In this document: piece after piece, positions 10,478 to 56,900 of the stretch
Numbering within the stretch: position 1 is the stretch's first letter
How the letters are laid out: each line of letters starts with the position of its first letter
Assembly (NCBI RefSeq): GCF_030463565.1
Contig: NC_134651.1
Location: forward strand, 15,326,734-15,390,733
Direction: 5' to 3'
Source of the DNA: Pelecanus crispus
Lineage: Eukaryota; Chordata; Aves; Pelecaniformes; Pelecanidae
DNA length: 64,000 nucleotides
Notes under the pieces: generated by a model
Told to the model about the DNA's origin: nothing
What the model saw: only the letters and a program-made list of their open reading frames with translations
The model's database searches: none
Program-made: the position numbers and the translations under genes

Positions 10478-10485
10478 TATTTACA
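10478..10485 (-). promoter_or_regulatory. Pumilio response element UGUAAAUA (proximal)
   Basis: This is a second exact TGTAAATA on the minus strand, about 72 nt upstream of the nearer AATAAA of the proximal poly(A) cluster. It is identical to the distal copy at 9560-9567. Confidence 0.4.
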
Positions 10486-13400
10486 AATCCTAATACATCA
10501 AAGTAAAATCCATACAGATTAAAGTCTGCATACACAAATAATTTAATAATAAATCAAACTCCTCAACGTAAGGCCAAAATATACAGCAGGAAGAAAATGT
10601 CTACCAAGTATCTAGTGGAGATCACTATATTGGTCTGTTCACCTGAATTTAGACTTCCAAGATGAACATTAGAAGAGATTCTTTTCACTACAAACTGAAT
10701 TTCATCGTACTTCAAAGCAGAAACTGAATACGCTAGTGCAAATCTAGTTTGCTGCATTTCTGAAAACCAGAAAAACTAAACTGCTCAAAATGAGAAAAAT
10801 TATAGGTGGCCAAACTCAGCTCTTGGGCAGGAAGGCATAAATCCCAATAATTGCAGAAGATGCAAAAGCTTATTTTGTGGCTGAACTTGCAACAACAAGA
10901 AGGATTCTCAGAAAAGCTGATTTATGATTCTTGACTAAGCGTCAGAAGCAAATAGGTCAGAGCTGAAGCATGCAACCTCAAGAACACTTACTAATTCTGA
11001 ACGCATACCTTGAGGAAACTAGCTCCCATTTGCAAAATACTCAAGTTTAAATAGGCTCATGACCCATTAGTCACTCAGTCAAGTGGAGACACTGGGCAAT
11101 ATCAGTTTTAGTAAGAGTTCTCTAACATGTTCTCTGAAGACAAGCACATCTTAATAAGCTGTTTCCTCCTCACTTTCTAGATAAGTCTAATAAACTGGAA
11201 TAAGATTGAAAGACTAGCTTCAGAAACCAAAGAAGCCGAGAGAAGTTATCAGTTTAGAGGAAGTATTAAGCAAAAGCATATAAAAGGAAAAGACACATAT
11301 ATTTTCTTTCACTTCTGATGGAACAACCAAGCTAAAACGGTCAATGAAATGGGAAGCAAAAGCTTATGCGTTTAAGGATATCACAGCTCCCAGGTCCAAG
11401 ATGCATAGCTTCACAACATTTTTCAACTAAAATATTATTTTTCTTTAAATTTGAATGCTACTTACACAGCTAAGAATTATTCTTCATCAATTATTCCACG
11501 CCACAAAGATTTTGTAAAAGCAACATTGGCAGAAATTAGCCAATTGACTCAAGTTCATGATTAATAAGTTTATCCAAAGTCCACAACTGCAGACCCCTTA
11601 AAAGCTACCGATGTTGTTTGATGTTTATGACCCTAAGAAACCAGGATAATAAAACTTTTACATCGCCCTGTTGAATGAATGTTAGGAAAAACATTTCCCC
11701 CTTCCTCCTGCTCCACCCCTCGAAAACAAACAATGACAAAAAATTCAGGAAAAGAGTTGACAGCTGGACTAGAGGATAGTACACTACATGCATACTATTT
11801 ATGAGGAGCAAGTGCTAACAACTTAAACCCCCAAGTTCTAGGAAAAAGTCTTCCAAACCATTTAGCACCACTTTTAAATTCCCCATTGGCACAGTATGTT
11901 CAACACTGCAGAAACCGTAACATCAGCAGTGGGGGATGCTGTCCATACTGCCTTACAGAACAGCACAAGGGAATCAGGCCTGACCTGAAAAATTCCCCTT
12001 ATTAAAACAATGCTGGAATGGAATTGTCTCCACAGGAGTTAAAAAAAAAAAAAAAACAAACAAACCACCAAAAAATAACACCAAAAAAACCCCTCAACAC
12101 TCAAATTTCATCATCAGAATACACACAATTCAAACAGATCACAGCCGGCCAGGGAGTTTGGGGCCCTCCTTCCACGACTACTCTAAAGGACCCGATGTCC
12201 TTCTCTAAAGGATCTCTACAGAATCATGACTTCTCCAGATCCCAGATCCCCTCCCAAAGCTTGGAGGTGTCTGAACCACCAGCTGCATCTGGTCAAAACA
12301 GACTGATCAAGAGTCAGTATTTTTATCATCCTCCCAGAAACACCAAAGGAGACTTCTCTGAAAGTTTAGCAAGTTGAAGATGGTTTGGAGATAAGTAATT
12401 TTTGGTTTTTTTTTTTTTTTTTTTTTAAAAAAAGAAGAAAGAAAAAAAGTTTTAAGCTTTGCACATGAAGACGATGCCTGCCTCTACATCTTTGCAGATC
12501 TATTTTTCTAGTGGTCTGTGTTTTGACACCGCCTAATGGCAAAATGAAGTATAGCTACCCCAAGTGCTTAAGCAGCATTATTGGTGATGCAAGCTTTTTT
12601 TTTTTTTTTTTTTTTAAATAAAATCCACATAAGCCTTATAGTTCTGCAGCAAGACAGATTTTAGCTCATCTATTTTCTCTTAATTTTGTTTCATACAGCT
12701 ACATATAGTGCTTAAGACACTGGCAGACTCTATGCAATGCGTATGTTCTTAACATGCACAAATCCCAAGCACGGGCATGTGAAAATATTCCTCCCTCCCA
12801 CCCCCATTTCTCTTGCAGCAGTAACTCTGACCTTACTACTTCAAGGTATATAGGAAAGTTATCTTAAGATTTACAAATAAAACATGGTCCACAAAGGTAT
12901 AATCCAACCCTTCTGCTGGAAAAAGCAAGGTCTGTGGAGAAATGCATAGCTAAATGTAATAAAACATGACACAGAAGAAAGTGTTAAGATTCTCCAGCCT
13001 TCCTTCTCCAAAAACTTGAGAGTGTAGCCAAACACTTCCTCCTCTGGAGGCCACCTAAGCCCTTCCTTGGGATTAGCTAGAAAAGAAGCTAAGAACCCAC
13101 TTGAAAGCAATGTGCTTTCTTCTTAAGGACAGAGCATATTGCTTCTATAGCATTCCCAATTCCTGCTGTGGCAGACTAAAGAATTAAAATTTAAAATCCA
13201 AAACTTTACACCTGGAAACACTCCTTACTAGTAGGGACAAACTTAGAGGTACACACACCAAAACTTTAGAACCGTTCTGAGGCACAAAGCTTTTCAACAG
13301 TGAGTACTAAAAAAAAAAAAAAAAAAAAAAAGCATGACGAGGTTATTATGTGCCTTAGTACTACCATGAAACCATTACATCATAGGGTTTACATGAACAC

Positions 13401-13749
13401 ATGCCCGGGTAAGCAGGTCAGAACAATGATTAAAATACTCCAGGCAAATAAAGGGAACCTGGTTTAACTGCCCTGCAGTTTAAACCTTCAAATACATTTC
13501 ATTTAGGAATAATGAAATTTGAAAGAAGGTGGAAGGAAACACAATCATTTTTGTTCTGCCTAAGGTAACCTACATTTTTAAAATTTATAGCCATAAGATG
13601 TCTGGCTCTGAACTTTGTATTCAGAGAGACAAAACAGTTGGAAATATCTGCATTAGAATTTGACATTTAGTATACTGCAATTTCAAATAAAGCCTTAAAA
13701 TTACATTCTTCTGAACACTACTAAAGACACACGCCACCAAGATCCACCG

Positions 13750-48827
<35,078 letters not shown>

Positions 48828-48870
48828 GTTTAGTATGATATGGAACTTCTCGACTTGAGATATGGAAGAC
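48828..48870 (-). other. ATP13A3: ATP13A3 5'UTR part of the first coding exon
   Basis: The 43 nt between the 3' splice site (TTAAAG at 48871-48876) and the ATG. They contain no other ATG. The presence of a 3' splice site shows that at least one noncoding exon lies further upstream, probably outside the window. Confidence 0.7.
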
Positions 48871-50902
48871 CTTTAACAAGAAAAGAATCAAGAACTGAAG
48901 CAACATTACTGATTTTATACCTAAGTATTGGGTTATTTTCTGTAAGGGCATACACATAAAACACACTGACTGACAACATATTAATATAGATCTTAAATTT
49001 GCACTGTTACTAGTTTCCAGTAGTAACAACACAAGAAGCTCTAGTAAAGCTTTAAGATTGAACACTGGATGAATACAAGTGAAATACTGCAGAAACAGTG
49101 GGCTTTGAAGCAGGGAAAAGAGCTTGTACCAATTTAAATTGGTTACACTCCACATGCAGCAAGCAGGTTTTGGTACGTTCTACAAACTTCACAATGGAAA
49201 CGTAAATTAATCCTGTAAAAAAAGCTTACAAATAGGTCAAGATTACACATTTCTATCATTCTATATGTAATAGCTCCAACCAGATGCTTTCAGAAGCCAG
49301 GCTATCCTTCAAAAGGAATGGCATTGTACCTGAGACGTGCATTTCTCATCTGAGCAGAAAAAGTACATGCTAAAATAAGTTTAGTCCACAGTTTAATATT
49401 TCTAAATCAAGACATGTTTAATGGCCAGTTAGTCTTTTCCCTTCTTTCCAATTATTTTACCATTCAATTTGTATCAATGGGTTAATTTCTTATTGTAAAT
49501 CTCCCATAGTTGCAAATCTTGAGGGTTGCTTTGAGGAGAGATTACAATCACAAGTTTCGTGAATAGGGAAAGGCATGAAAAAATATGAAGCTGTCTATGA
49601 GACATAGTGCACACAGATCCCTATTCCAAAAGGGAAGAACTACAAACAAAAGGCTACAACATACTATGAGGCTCATCAGAAGTTTCAACATCACATAAAC
49701 AAAGAAAAATCAAAGATACCAAGTCAAAAAGCTACATTTTTTAAATTAAAACTGCTGCTAACCTTCATTTGGGCACTCCTGTACGTGTTAATTGTACACA
49801 ATTTATAATTAATGCACCCATATCATATTTCCACAGGACTACCTACCATAGTTAAAACCACTGAATAGCCAGTGCTCACCTGCCAAGCCACGGATTAACT
49901 ATCATTCTCTGCACTGACATCGTACAGCCTTTGATTTATTTACTGTACATATATAAATCTCTCGGAAGACAGCACTTACTACCACAGCATATAAGGAGTC
50001 CTCAAGTATTAACAATTCACTGTCATAGCACAAGTAGTTATTGTAATTGCCATTTTTCAGACAGAAGGCTGTTACCAAAAAAAACCAAACAAAAAAAAAA
50101 GATGAAAGCCATCCACCTAACTTCAACCTCAGCTGTCCATTGAAGAGTAGGATGCCACTATTTAAAATACTTAGTATTAGGTAGCATGATGATAAAAGCA
50201 GAACATTATCAAGTTCTTTGCTGTCATTAACTCCCCAACATTTTCACAAATCAAATCACCAGACTCCAAGTCAGATCCTCTCAAAGCCAGCCCCTGAACC
50301 CATGCACTTACATTCAGCAGCAATGCCAACTTCAAAGAGTCCTTCCTCCAAACTCCTGCAGTTTATCAACATCATCACATCCTTGCACGTTTTCTGCAAG
50401 CTACCACCTCCTTTCCAATTAAGCCAATAAATGAAGCAGGAACCCAACATAAAAGGTTTCTTTTGCTGCCCAAATCTGGGTCTCCTCAGAAATCTATTCC
50501 CACTGCTGAACAAGGTCCTAGTGGAAGAAACACACACTCGAAGCACAGAACTGCCTCACAACACAGGGTTCAGTCACAGGTGAAAAACAAATCAGCACTT
50601 CGTAAGTTGAGTGCTTGATACAGTTTGTATTTTGTTCTGTATGGAAGGAAGCTCATTTGGCAACAACTGTCTCCTTTGACAGAAACATCAGCTCACACAC
50701 TCCTTGCTTTGTTAAGCTGAAAATTTTCTATTACCATCCAATATTGAACTATGAACACCTTTCTTACTGCAGATTAATTTGGAAATAAAGTGAAAAGGTG
50801 TGCACCACTGATACTTCTTTATCTGTTACACAAGTCATGCAAGTTCTAAAACATATTTTTGTTTAAATTGCCACTTTTCTTCACTAAATAGCTTTTTATC
50901 CT

Positions 50903-50936
50903 GGGGGGGGGGGGGGGGGGGAGAGAGAGAGAGAGA
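50903..50936. repeat. G19 homopolymer followed by (GA)8
   Basis: Nineteen uninterrupted G (50903-50921) run directly into GAGAGA repeats. On the transcribed (minus) strand this reads as (TC)8 followed by C19. Such tracts are prone to sequencing and assembly error, so the exact length is uncertain. Confidence 0.85.
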
Positions 50937-53900
50937 TGAATGACACCAGTTAAAATCTGCCCTAAACCTACACAGAATTGCTAAGAAAGCTCCTAGAACT
51001 ATCTCTGCACTAATAACATCAAACTACTTTATGTACACCGTACAAATCACATTTTCAATCAAGAAGCCATGCAGCCAGAGAAAGTTTTGTGTATTTACAA
51101 AATTACACTTCTAATAGAGTTCACAGCTCCATGAGGGAATTATTAGATTTATCATACTTGAACTAGCCTGCTCTTAAACAAACACACATTTCCCTGCTAT
51201 AGTGTACTGCAACATCAAAAACAGTGCCTGCAGGCAAAACTCCAATCTTGATGAACATATCTAGCAACAACTGTACTTGACACAGGAAAGCATCAGGTGG
51301 CAAAATAAATGCAAACAGCTTCAAGATCAGTAAATCTCAACTGAGATTTCCATATGGCCAGCATGTCAGAACAGGCACCTTAAAGGACACCGTGGCAGCA
51401 CGAGAGAGAAGTGCAATTGCTTTATTTTAGGGCTGTTCCACAGCTAGGAAGGGGCGTCAAGTCTTTGGTCTGAAGAAGCATGAAGGGAAATCTGAGCACT
51501 GAGAGCACTGGCAATAATTCCTGCGATTCGATGAGTTCTTTGAACAGCTGGGTAGAGTCACACAGGGAATACACAAGAAGCATTAGGAGGCTATTTTTGA
51601 CTCACATCATTAGCTCCATCTGCATTATTTTATACAGACTCATTTACTGAGCAACCTTCAACTAACACACACGTTCTCAATATTTCACATACTGTAATTT
51701 TCCATATTAAACTCAAATTCAAATCTCTAAACTTAGAAAACATTAAAGATCTTTTCTTAGCTGATGGGTCATGAAAATCATTACTATTCAGCAACGAAGA
51801 ACAGCACTCTTTCTCCAATCTTATCACTTTTGGCACATCATCAAGAGTTCAAACACGTAACTGCTTTGGTTTTGCTTCTCACTGCCCTGCTGAAAGTTGG
51901 GGTCGAACACCACCACCATGGGCTCCACAGGGTTGCCCTCTTTGGAGGTGACTTCAGGCTGCTGGGTCAGACTGAAGAAAGAAGTAGCAGCATCTCGCCA
52001 ATTCAGAAGAGACTTTAGCAATCTGCATTTCATCTTTACTTCCTTCCTTCTATAATATGGTAGGAAATTAAACATTTCAATACTTTAAACAGTTAATTCA
52101 ATATTTAAATATAAGCCTGGGACTTTTCAGACTACAAGGGAGTATGACATTTTACTAGTACTCGAATTGAAGTGAGGTTGAAATCCACTCAGGAGAAGCA
52201 ACGTAGACTCAGAAATATTCAAATACAAAGTGCCTCTGATGCAAGGGCTGCCACTCAGCCTCTCTCCGGCACAAGCTCCCTGGAGCGAATAGCTAGAGAA
52301 GTCCTCTACCCCTTTAACAAACTGAAAATAGCAACCAAAAAGCACTATTTAAAGAAAGGGGCCAAAAACAATGGAAATGGTGAAAGTCACTGTCGCTCCA
52401 CTTACATAATTTTTACTCACTGAGCTACTATTGTATAGCTAAGCATATTCTAGAGTCAGAAAAGTAGGAAGTATCAAAAAAGTCTGTAAAAGAAATGCTG
52501 TTTGCTGCTGAGACTAAGAGAATGAAATCGCAACATTTTAGGACATAGGTATAAATTTAACAAATGGTATAGCGATCAGCTGAACAGTGTCTGAAGTGAA
52601 AATACTTCCAAGAGCATACATTTGCATCACAAGCTTAAACGGTAGATCTGCAACTTTGTTAAAAAAAGAAAAGGTATATTAAAATTAAGTTAAACTGCAT
52701 TGCTATTTGCCTCTGTCCTGAAGAGTATGGAGCTATGAGTAGGACAGCACCTGCAATTTCAGATTTAAGTTATTATTTTGGAGCTAAAGTAGATCACAAA
52801 TTGGATCAGTGAAGAAATTAACAGCAGCGTACAGACCTTAAAACTACATGCATCCCCCACAGTGAAGAAAATGTTGCACCATTTCTGAATTGCTACACCA
52901 ATATCTATTTGCTGATCTATCCTGACTAAACAACCAGGATACCAAGCAGTTCTACCGAAATATTTATAGGCAATGAACATTTGTAGCAACAATATAAAAG
53001 GTGCAAGTGAACTCATGGCATTTTTATTAAGGAAAATGTTGTTAAAGAACTATAGTAGGTCTCAAGCAGTATGCCTGAAGAGTTCTGCAAACCACACTTT
53101 TGAAGGACTACTAGGTTATCTGAAGTCAGTTTTCTAATAGTTGGCATAATTAACAAACTACTTCAGTGCAAATTTTATCCTTCAAGTTTGATTTGGGGGG
53201 TGGGAAGCAAAGAGATCTTCCTTCTGTTCTCCTCAACATTTCTCCCAAGTCCATAATCCTTAAAAACTAGTTCTACTTTAGCATACATATGTTGTCACCA
53301 CCGGTTTATTCTTCCAGTTTCCCAGTTTAACTGGAAGTTTCATCATATCAAGAGAGAAATTCCAAGGTCTGGAAAGACTACAGCTACAAAAGAAGAAACT
53401 TTTGCGATCTCCTGCAGTCACTGGGTAATTCAAATACCAAGTTTCTCAGATGAAAATACAATTTTGACAGCTCAAGTCTAGTAAAATCCATGTATGGATA
53501 CACATAAAAAAAATTATTAGTGTTACATATGTTTATGCTCTGTCATCATTTGTCTGCTTAAAATATGCAAGTAAATAAACTTACAAACTTGTATCCAAAA
53601 CATTCCCTATTTTATTCTTTTCAGATATTCATAAAAATCCTGAGATAACTAAAAGAGTTGCTCTTACCAACAAGCAGTCCAGCAGCTGTCCTCTGCACTT
53701 GCTTTTGTTATCATGAGTTAGTGAGGCAGTTCTTAATAACTGAGACCCTATCTACAAGGGAAGTCCTGACAAATGAACTATTTTGTCTAAAATCTAAAAA
53801 AAAGTCTCCAAGGGCTTTTCAAACTGTTATCAAAAGATTAACATATCAAAGAAAATTTGGCACTGCTTGGAATGCTTTTTTTTTTTCCCCCTCTTCCCTC

Positions 53901-56900
53901 TAGTGTGGCTGAACAATTGCAAGCCTGTGGCCGGGCCGGCGCGGATGCTGCGCTTCCAGGCTTCCAGGCATCAGCCGCCCGCTCCAGCTCCTGCTATTCA
54001 AACCACAAATGCCTCACCAGGAGCCCGCAGACAGTGTCAGGTCCATGCACGAGTCCTGATATTATCTGCCCAGCTAAAAGCATATACGCTTCTGACCAAA
54101 CCCTTCCTTGTATTTACAACTGTTGTGAGCGAAGACAACAACATTCATTTTGAGGAGCTAATCGATGTTAAAGGCAGCAGTTAAGAAATACACACGTTTC
54201 TCACTCTCAGCATTTTACAGTTTATCGCAGAGCATAATGAAGGAATCACATACACCAAATTAGATGACCTTTAGAGATCAAGTGCTACAAAGCTAAAACA
54301 GGCAACTTGGTCGCTACCCGAACGTTGCAGAAATAAGTTACTTTTCTGTACAAGACAAGGATCAACCAGCACTGCTTTGGTAAGAACACAAAGGGCAAAT
54401 GAAAAGATCTAGCAAAGCAGACAGGAAAAGTGAGAGACATGCATGAAAGAAGCCAAATTTAAAGACGACCTATGTGCAGACATTAATACAAGTCAATCGT
54501 CCTCGGCTCCCTGCGTAATCATTGTCATGAAATAAACCAAGCACCATAAATTTCTACAGGAAGATAATTAAGGAAAAAAAAAAAAAAAAAAAAAATTGGC
54601 CTGTCTAGAAAAAGATCATAAGATAGATCAAACATGAATCATGTCCCTGAGATCTGATCTAGCGCCTTACTAAGTGACCAGTCTGGCTCTCCTGGGTCCA
54701 AAAGGATCCATTATGGTATCTTTAGGGGCTACTGAAATACTTTTCAAGTCCTTTTCAAGAACTTATTTACAACAAACATATCTTCCATTAAGAGACACTT
54801 CACAGCTCTGGAGTTGAAAATTAAGTTTCTAAATGGCCTGATGCCATTACAAGTCTTTCAGATTTCTGAATTAAAAAAAAAAAAAGTCTCGAACAGTCAT
54901 TCTTAACTGCAGATAGTGCCTGTTGCACAGCAGACAGACCTCAGTTTCAAATGTAGCCTGACTAGCTGTCAAAACACCGAAAAACCCTGTTTCATTTTGA
55001 AACTAGAAAGCCAACATTATTTCAGTCACTCCGAAATTAAGTATTTCTACACTTTAGAGCCACGCTTCCAACCCTTGACCATGAGAAGGAATCAACTAGC
55101 AAGGTAACAGCCCTTACAAAGGCAACGTCTACCACCAGGGCTTATTCTTGTTCCCGTAACACGCAATTCCCACACATGCAGAGCAGTTACCAAACTGAGT
55201 CTATTTTTTCCATGCGTTACGGTAAAGGCTTTTGGCATTCATGCAATGGACCTACAGGAAGTAAGCCACTGCTTTACATATACAAAACACCAACTAATGC
55301 TCAATCTCTGCCATACTGGCAGTTATGAAATTAAAAATTGAAGAAGTACTCAAACTAGAAGAGCAGTAACAGGCCAGGAAGAGGTATGAATGTATCTTCC
55401 GAGAATACATTCAGTTTCAAAATACATTCAATTTCTTAGGAAAGATGAAAATGCAGCCTGGGCTACAGCTGACCATTAGCAGAAGAGGATGGCCAGTTAA
55501 TTTTACAAAGCTATTGACACAGGAAAAGCGCATGCTTTTGCCCTTCCACAGAAGGCAGCTTTCCACATCACCCTACATGGGCTGCATATCAGGTGCTGCA
55601 CAGGAGCACTTGGCACACCCAAGGAGACGGTGCTTTTGAAGACACTTCTGCCCTCGTACCTCAAGAATGCCAAAAGTTGCTCTGAATATTGAGGGGTATT
55701 TCAAAATTTGAACATTATAATATGTCCATACACATATTAAAAAAAAGTACCTCTTATCCAGCTACTAGCAGTAAAAAAACACAATGAAAATGCTTCTTCA
55801 CGATTATTCCAGAAAGATTAAGAACTCTTTCCCCCAGACCACGGAAACATTTCTCAGCAGGGGGGGTGGGTGCGTGCATGCGCGTGATCAATCTGTTCTT
55901 GACCCACGATCTCCTTTGCCATCCTGCTAATGAGACCTCCTGGTCTACACAACACTTGGCAGCACTGACCATACAAAGCTGCATTCAATACATTGCTTTC
56001 AATGTATGTGTAATATTTAATCTGATGTCAGAATTGCCAGCAGCCAAGGAAAGGAGTTCTAGGTATAGATCAAGAGACCATATTCTAGAAAAAGCGCACT
56101 GTTAAATGGAGCTATAAAAATAGAAGGAAAAGTCTTATCAGCTATTACTACTTGAGCTTGCAGCTCCTGCCCATGCCAACTGCAAATAAGTTCCACATAC
56201 AATACCTGAAAAGCTGAATCTAAAACACTGACTTCATTTAAGAAGTGCTGTACCTATAAATAAATGGTCAAGGACACAAGGCTAAGATGTAATGATCAGA
56301 AAAAATAAAGATAAAAAAAATATTTAGGAGCACATTCTTCTCAAACCATATCATGTAACATGCTGCACACTTTAAAAATCAACCATCCAAAAAAAAAAGC
56401 AAACTTGAACAGAACATTTCAAGCTTTCAAGAGCTGAAACAAAAGCTTCTGCCCACAGTGTCTTGGACATAAATCCCGTATTTACTTTCCAGTCCTCCTC
56501 CTTTATGTAAGAGATCCTATTTCAGCATCTATAAAAATAATGTACTATATACTAAAAATCTCCACTGGCTGCTTTGGAAAAGATTGGCAGAACCTGCAGC
56601 CACTGAAAATGAAAAAACAGCCCATTTTTAAACAGACTTGCAATTACAAAAGCTAGGAGTTGGTTTTAAAGGCTGTAAGAATGCCCTGCTAAAATCCACA
56701 TTGTGACATCTTGTCTCCCAACAGTCTGTTATCAGGATTCATCATCCCTCACTCATTAGTCTTGGTATCTCCTCAGAGGAAACAGTTTCCAAAGTTCCTT
56801 TTTATGAATTCTTACATCTTCGAGGAGCTTCTGAACATAGGTGTGCCTGCACTCAGCATTTTTGCATCTCTGATGTGCACCACTGTTGCAGTGACAACTT

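Larger units (their letters stand above)
9495..13749 (-). other. ATP13A3: ATP13A3 3' untranslated region
   Basis: The region runs from the stop codon (13750-13752) to the distal AATAAA (9517-9522), about 4.2 kb, somewhat longer than the roughly 3 kb I recall for the human gene. It contains a proximal poly(A)-signal cluster (10381-10406), two UGUAAAUA Pumilio-type motifs, a perfect 8-bp hairpin, and four homopolymer runs of 16-23 nt. No sense coding frame of note is present. The left end is inferred from the poly(A) signal. Confidence 0.65.

Noticed and set aside
51824-52075. 83-codon minus-strand frame with a protein-like look (LLNWRDAATSFFSLTQQPEV)
   Set aside because: I could not link it to any family, and the surrounding sequence shows no exon borders or promoter. 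A database search would settle it; a hit to a known protein would make it a retrocopy or nested gene.
54571-54593. Plus-strand A run as the tail of a processed pseudogene
   Set aside because: No coding or poly(A)-signal-bearing sequence precedes it on the plus strand and no flanking duplication was seen, so it is just a homopolymer.
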